DNA of 8,892 nucleotides from Clostridia bacterium (GTDB lineage: Bacteria; Bacillota; Clostridia; Oscillospirales; Acutalibacteraceae). The DNA lies in NCBI GenBank assembly GCA_900759575.1, contig CAAEVU010000143.1, positions 1 to 8,892 on the forward strand, written 5' to 3'. The stretch's first letter is position 1. Each line of letters begins with the position of its first letter. The position numbers and the translations under genes were made by a program. Of the stretch, positions 5,837 to 8,892 are shown in pieces. A model generated the notes under the pieces. That model saw only the letters and a program-made list of their open reading frames with translations, was not told the DNA's origin and searched no databases.

Positions 5837-7258
5837 TTGCATTTGACAGAACTGGACAAGCGACTGGTTCAGGTCGTTCCCAGCGAACGGCAATTTCAAT
5901 ACCAGCAACTGGAATTTTACAGCTTTATCCACTTCACAGTTAACACGTTTACCGGCAAAGAATGGGGTGACGGCACAGAGGACCCAGCGATTTTTAATCC
6001 GGTCAAACTGGACGCACGCCAATGGGCACGGGCCATCAAATCCGCGGGGATGCGGGGAATGATTTTGACCTGCAAGCATCACGACGGCTTCTGCCTGTGG
6101 CCCAGCAAATACACCAGCCATTCCATTGCCAGCAGTCCCTACAAAAACGGAGCTGGGGATGTTGTGCGGGAAGTTTCCGACGCTTGCCGGGAAGAAGGGT
6201 TGAAATTCGGCGTATATCTTTCCCCTTGGGATAGAAACAACCCCCTTTACGGTCAAGGGAAAGCCTACGACGACTATTTCTGCAATCAGCTCACCGAACT
6301 GCTCACCAATTATGGCGAGGTGTTTTCCGTGTGGTTTGACGGGGCCTGCGGAGAAGGTCCTAACGGCAAGAAACAATACTACGATTGGGAACGGTATTAC
6401 CAGGTGATCCGTTCCTTGCAGCCGGGCGCCTGCATCAATGTATGCGGTCCTGACATTCGCTGGTGCGGCAACGAAGCCGGCGATACCCGTCCCTCTGAAT
6501 GGAGCGTTGTTCCCGCCAGAATGCGTGACACGGAAAAGATCGCCAGTTTAAGCCAGCAGGCGGATGACGACTCTTTCCGGCAGCGGAAAATCACCGCTTC
6601 GGACAGGGATTTGGGCAGCCGCAAAGTGCTGGAAAACGAAAAGGATTTGATTTGGTATCCCGCGGAAGTGAACACCTCCATACGGCCCGGTTGGTTCTAT
6701 CACCCGGAAGAGGATGACAAAGTGCGTTCTCTGGAAACGCTGATGGACATCTATTACCGTTCTGTAGGCGGCAACGGCACATTTCTTTTGAACATCCCCC
6801 CTACTCCTGACGGACTGTTCCACGAAAACGATGTGCAACGTCTGAAAGAACTGGGAGATACTTTGAGGAACGCTTTCCAGACCAACTTGCTGGATCAAGC
6901 CACCCTCACCGCTGACAGCGCTCAGGAAGGTTACGGCATTGAACATGTGCGGCAGGAAAACTACGACACATTTTTCAAAACAACGGATGGGATAAATCAC
7001 TGCGTCATTGAGGCAGTGTGGGATGCTCCCCAATCCATCCGTCACATTGTGATGAAGGAAAACATTCTTCTCAGCCAACGTGTGGAGGCATTTAAGGTGG
7101 AGGTTTGCCAGGGTGGTTCTTGGCAAACTGTCTACGAAGGCACTGTCATTGGTTACAAGAAGATCATTCCCCTAAACAATGTGGAAGGTGACCGACTGCG
7201 CATCACTATTCAGGACGCCCGTGTTGCTCCTACCCTTTCTTTTATCGGCGTATATTGA
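5837..7258 (+). CDS. Intracellular GH29 alpha-L-fucosidase, subfamily B-like (alpha-1,3/1,4)
   Basis: This enzyme of 473 aa hydrolyses terminal alpha-linked L-fucose with retention of configuration. The GH29 catalytic barrel spans about residues 10-350. It includes HHDGFCLWPS (81-90), VWFDGACGEGPNGK (165-178) with nucleophile Asp168, and RWCGNEAGD (208-216) with probable acid/base Glu213. The 45-residue spacing equals that between Asp172 and Glu217 reported, as I recall, for the bifidobacterial GH29-B enzyme AfcB. The GEGPNGK and WxGNEAG signatures are typical of subfamily B, which prefers alpha-1,3/1,4-fucose in Lewis-type and 3-fucosyllactose structures. Residues about 355-473 look like a beta-sandwich accessory domain. 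There is no signal peptide, so it should act in the cytoplasm on imported glycans. The start is TTG 5837 with AAAGG 6 nt upstream; a second in-frame TTG at 5843 is equally possible. Its own promoter and terminator make it monocistronic. Confidence 0.92.
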   Translation: MHLTELDKRLVQVVPSERQFQYQQLEFYSFIHFTVNTFTGKEWGDGTEDPAIFNPVKLDARQWARAIKSAGMRGMILTCKHHDGFCLWPSKYTSHSIASSPYKNGAGDVVREVSDACREEGLKFGVYLSPWDRNNPLYGQGKAYDDYFCNQLTELLTNYGEVFSVWFDGACGEGPNGKKQYYDWERYYQVIRSLQPGACINVCGPDIRWCGNEAGDTRPSEWSVVPARMRDTEKIASLSQQADDDSFRQRKITASDRDLGSRKVLENEKDLIWYPAEVNTSIRPGWFYHPEEDDKVRSLETLMDIYYRSVGGNGTFLLNIPPTPDGLFHENDVQRLKELGDTLRNAFQTNLLDQATLTADSAQEGYGIEHVRQENYDTFFKTTDGINHCVIEAVWDAPQSIRHIVMKENILLSQRVEAFKVEVCQGGSWQTVYEGTVIGYKKIIPLNNVEGDRLRITIQDARVAPTLSFIGVY

Positions 7259-7274
7259 TGTTTCGTACATGAAC

Positions 7275-7304
7275 AAAGGCCCCGGAATTTTCCGAGGGCC
7301 TTTT
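7275..7304. terminator. Bidirectional terminator between convergent genes
   Basis: AAAGGCCC (7275-7282) pairs with GGGCCTTT (7296-7303), and an inner CGGA/TCCG stem (7283-7286 with 7291-7294) leaves one bulged A. A T run follows on the + strand (7301-7304), and AAA at 7275-7277 gives a short T run on the minus strand. It lies between the fucosidase stop and the end of the convergent hydrolase gene, so it probably serves both. Confidence 0.85.
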
Positions 7305-7308
7305 CGTG

Positions 7309-7998
7309 TTACATATAGCAGAAATACACGGTGGTATGAAGGATGGGATCACGGTACGAAGTATAGACCCCGCTGCCGGTGATGATGGAATTTTGACCCA
7401 CCACATTTTCAGGGCAAATACTGCCGTTTTCCAGCAGATAACGGGCATTCTCTATGGTTCGGGCATCGGGTGTTTTGTGAATGGAACCATCCCAGGTAGG
7501 GGCATACTGCCCCGGCTGGTAAATCACTTCCCGGATGGTATCAGGATAATAACTGCTGTTTACCCGGTTGAGCACCACACTGCCCACCATCCGCTGCACC
7601 CAGTCCGGTATCCACGTACAGCCCACTTCCGCATAGATCACCCGGGCAAGCAGGTCCAAGTCCTCTTCCGTATATTGGGGCTGCTGGTCCGCTTCTATGG
7701 CCTGCTGGATCTCCTGGGCGGTTGTATATTCTTCAAAGTATGTGGTCTGTTCCAGATCCAAGCCCAAGTCACGAATCTTTAAGTTCCGCTGCTGTTCGTA
7801 AATCGCCCCCACCTGCAAGGCATAGGAGCTCCCATCTTCCAGGACGCGTTGGATGGCCGCGGTGTAATCCATATCCGGATCGTACCCCGTCACCTGCACA
7901 TGCTCTGAAAGGCCCGCTGCCGACGCCGTTCCTGCTGTTGCTGTCACCCCTACAATCAACAGAATGGCCGTGAGAAAAAGTGAAATCATTCGTTTCAT
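7309..7998 (-). CDS. Secreted SleB-like cell wall hydrolase (Hydrolase_2 family)
   Basis: This peptidoglycan-cleaving enzyme has 229 aa. A signal peptide (about residues 1-27) has a basic start (MKRM), a hydrophobic core and an ASA-type cleavage site near 25-27, without a lipobox, so the protein is exported. Residues about 35-105 form a charged, probably helical N-terminal region containing YDPDMDY and EQQRNLKI. The catalytic Hydrolase_2/SleB domain (about 109-229) starts with EEDLDLLARVIYAEVG. Glu124 in VIYAEVG matches the catalytic Glu of SleB-type lytic transglycosylases, and VVLNRVNSSYYPDTIREVIYQPGQY (141-165) is a second family block. It lacks the peptidoglycan-binding domain found in spore SleB. 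AAGGAG (complement of 8007-8012) lies 8 nt before the ATG. The gene appears monocistronic. A role in germination or in vegetative wall turnover cannot be decided from sequence. Confidence 0.9.
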   Translation of the reverse strand: MKRMISLFLTAILLIVGVTATAGTASAAGLSEHVQVTGYDPDMDYTAAIQRVLEDGSSYALQVGAIYEQQRNLKIRDLGLDLEQTTYFEEYTTAQEIQQAIEADQQPQYTEEDLDLLARVIYAEVGCTWIPDWVQRMVGSVVLNRVNSSYYPDTIREVIYQPGQYAPTWDGSIHKTPDARTIENARYLLENGSICPENVVGQNSIITGSGVYTSYRDPILHTTVYFCYM

Positions 7999-8101
7999 GA
8001 GTCAATCTCCTTATGGTTTTGTGTATGACACATCCTTATGGGACAGGCCGGGAAAATATTCCTCCCTCCTGCCGCAGTGACCCATGATACCACCTGATTT
8101 C

Positions 8102-8125
8102 AAAAAAGCCTGTCAAAAAACAGGC
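8102..8125 (-). terminator. Second terminator downstream of the DUF6125-like gene
   Basis: GCCTGT (8108-8113) and ACAGGC (8120-8125) form a 6-bp GC-rich stem with a 6-nt loop. Read on the minus strand it is followed by six T residues (complement of 8102-8107). It acts as a backup to the terminator just before it. Confidence 0.8.
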
Positions 8126-8127
8126 GC

Positions 8128-8158
8128 AAAAAACACCCCAACCATCTGGATGGGGTGT
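8128..8158 (-). terminator. First terminator downstream of the DUF6125-like gene
   Basis: On the minus strand ACACCCCA (complement of 8151-8158) pairs with TGGGGTGT (complement of 8133-8140), followed by a T run (complement of 8128-8133). An alternative inner CCATC/GATGG stem is possible. It begins 6 nt after the stop codon of the upstream gene. Confidence 0.85.
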
Positions 8159-8164
8159 AACTGT

Positions 8165-8683
8165 TCACGGATTGAGGGTAAACAGCCACGCACACGCGCA
8201 ACTGTCATCGGTTATTTCCGGATAGCAACTGACACACTGACAAGTGATACGGTCGTCAATTTCTTTTGCAAATCCGGCGTACTCGATCAATCCTACCGGT
8301 TTACAGGGATGATATTCCATTCCTTTCCTGGCTCTGGCTCGCTGCACCCTGCATTCCAGCGTGCGGTACAACAAAGTATTTCCTTGAAGGATGGCTTCGT
8401 CTTCATTTAAATTGGCGTACAAGCGAAAAGACAAGGCCCGTTTCAATCCCTCCAAGCCGGGATGCTCCGGCAAGGCAAGAAACTGCTTGATCCTCCGTGC
8501 CTCGATGACGGTAAACCGCTTCCAAGCCTCCTCGTCGTGATACATGGCTTCGTCCATTCCCAGCTTCCGTTCAACGGATTGGAACCACACGCCATCCATG
8601 GCAAGCCAATCTTTGGAATAGATGGAAATCAGCTCTAAAAGCTGCTCCCGGGACAGGTTCTCTAAGCTTTCTCCCGGCTTCAT
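8165..8683 (-). CDS. DUF6125-like cysteine-rich protein of unknown function
   Basis: This small soluble protein of 172 aa has no signal peptide or membrane segment. The N-terminal half is helical and carries LLELISIYSKDWLAMDGVWFQSVE (residues 15-38). The C-terminal part (111-164) has seven cysteines: Cys111, Cys127, Cys148, Cys150, Cys153, Cys162 and Cys164, with EYHPCKPVGLIEYAGFA and an IDDRITCQCVSC block. This pattern recalls the family I know as DUF6125, which shares features with the amino-thiazoline-carboxylate hydrolase-like group, and the cysteines suggest metal binding. The function is unknown. The start codon overlaps the stop codon of the acetyltransferase gene by four bases (ATGA, 8680-8683) and has only a weak ribosome binding site, so translation is probably coupled. 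Two terminators follow its stop codon. Confidence 0.75.
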   Translation of the reverse strand: MKPGESLENLSREQLLELISIYSKDWLAMDGVWFQSVERKLGMDEAMYHDEEAWKRFTVIEARRIKQFLALPEHPGLEGLKRALSFRLYANLNEDEAILQGNTLLYRTLECRVQRARARKGMEYHPCKPVGLIEYAGFAKEIDDRITCQCVSCYPEITDDSCACAWLFTLNP

Positions 8684-8892
8684 ACGCGCTTTACCATCAC
8701 GTAGTCGTCCATCACATAGCCGTTGCCAATATCCGACTCCACGGCCTCCACGGTCTGGTAACCGTAATGCTCATACACCTTCTCTGCATGGGTGTTTTTC
8801 TTGTTCACCGTCAGGCGGATTTTCGAAAGGCCCTCTTTTTTGGTCTCTTCTTCCACCAGATCAAACATGGCCCGGACAACGCCCTGATGACG
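8680..8892 (-). CDS. GNAT-family N-acetyltransferase, C-terminal part only
   Basis: The reading frame enters from the right window edge, so only the last 70 residues are seen and the start is outside. It begins RHQGVVRAMFDLVEEETKKEG, which fits the acetyl-CoA binding motif A of GNAT enzymes (R-x-x-G followed by a helix). It continues with KIRLTVNKKNTHAEKVYEHYGYQTV, the typical N-A-x-x-x-Y-x-x-x-G-F/Y motif B region. These enzymes transfer an acetyl group from acetyl-CoA to an amine; the substrate cannot be told. The stop codon overlaps the start of the DUF6125-like gene, so the two form an operon. An ATG at 8866-8868 is internal, since the motif A residues lie upstream of it. Confidence 0.85.
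   Translation of the reverse strand, partial: RHQGVVRAMFDLVEEETKKEGLSKIRLTVNKKNTHAEKVYEHYGYQTVEAVESDIGNGYVMDDYVMVKRV

Noticed and set aside
8024..8068. A sporulation sigma G-like promoter (GAATA, then CATAAGG on the minus strand) before the SleB-like hydrolase.
   Set aside because: The spacer is 16 nt rather than 17-18 and the -10 box lacks the terminal TA, so the match is too weak to report.
1..8892. CRISPR arrays, tRNA or rRNA genes, transposases, phage genes or defence systems.
   Set aside because: No regularly spaced repeats, RNA gene signatures or matching protein families were seen anywhere in the window.

Overview
The window looks like a chromosomal segment from a gut-type Clostridia (Firmicutes), most likely in or near the Oscillospiraceae/Ruminococcaceae. 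Supporting signs are AGGAG-type ribosome binding sites, TTGACA/TATAAT-type promoters, lipobox-anchored substrate-binding proteins, AraN/AraP/AraQ-like sugar transport genes without a local ATPase, a SleB-type cell wall hydrolase, and AT-rich intergenic DNA around roughly GC-balanced genes. The genus cannot be fixed from the sequence alone.

Layout. Positions 1-453 contain no convincing gene. They hold a weak terminator-like inverted repeat (37-74), a near-consensus promoter (118-146) and an unusually long leader of about 300 nt packed with inverted repeats, including two perfect 22-bp palindromes that share one base. A sugar ABC transporter follows on the + strand: a lipoprotein substrate-binding protein (454-1851), a terminator-like hairpin inside the operon (1889-1931), two inner-membrane permeases (1954-2847 and 2854-3714) and a strong terminator (3761-3800). 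A second, unrelated DUF3502/LipO-type lipoprotein (4027-5556) has its own extended -10 promoter and its own terminator. Next comes an intracellular GH29 alpha-L-fucosidase (5837-7258) with both expected catalytic residues, preceded by a complex upstream region. A terminator at 7275-7304 separates it from three minus-strand genes: a secreted SleB-like hydrolase (7998-7309), a DUF6125-like cysteine-rich protein (8683-8165) and the C-terminal part of a GNAT acetyltransferase cut by the window edge.

How the parts fit. The plus-strand half reads as a locus for importing and cleaving fucosylated oligosaccharides. One or both lipoproteins would capture the glycan, the AraP/AraQ-like pair would move it across the membrane using an ATPase encoded elsewhere, and the cytoplasmic fucosidase would remove alpha-1,3/1,4-linked fucose. 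The link between transporter and fucosidase is inferred from adjacency and from the enzyme lacking a signal peptide. The minus-strand genes look unrelated to this pathway.

The most interesting unexplained material is regulatory: the structured leader at 153-453, the hairpin between the binding protein and permease genes, and the cre-like inverted repeat over the fucosidase promoter. I did not find a clear novel defence or mobile system.
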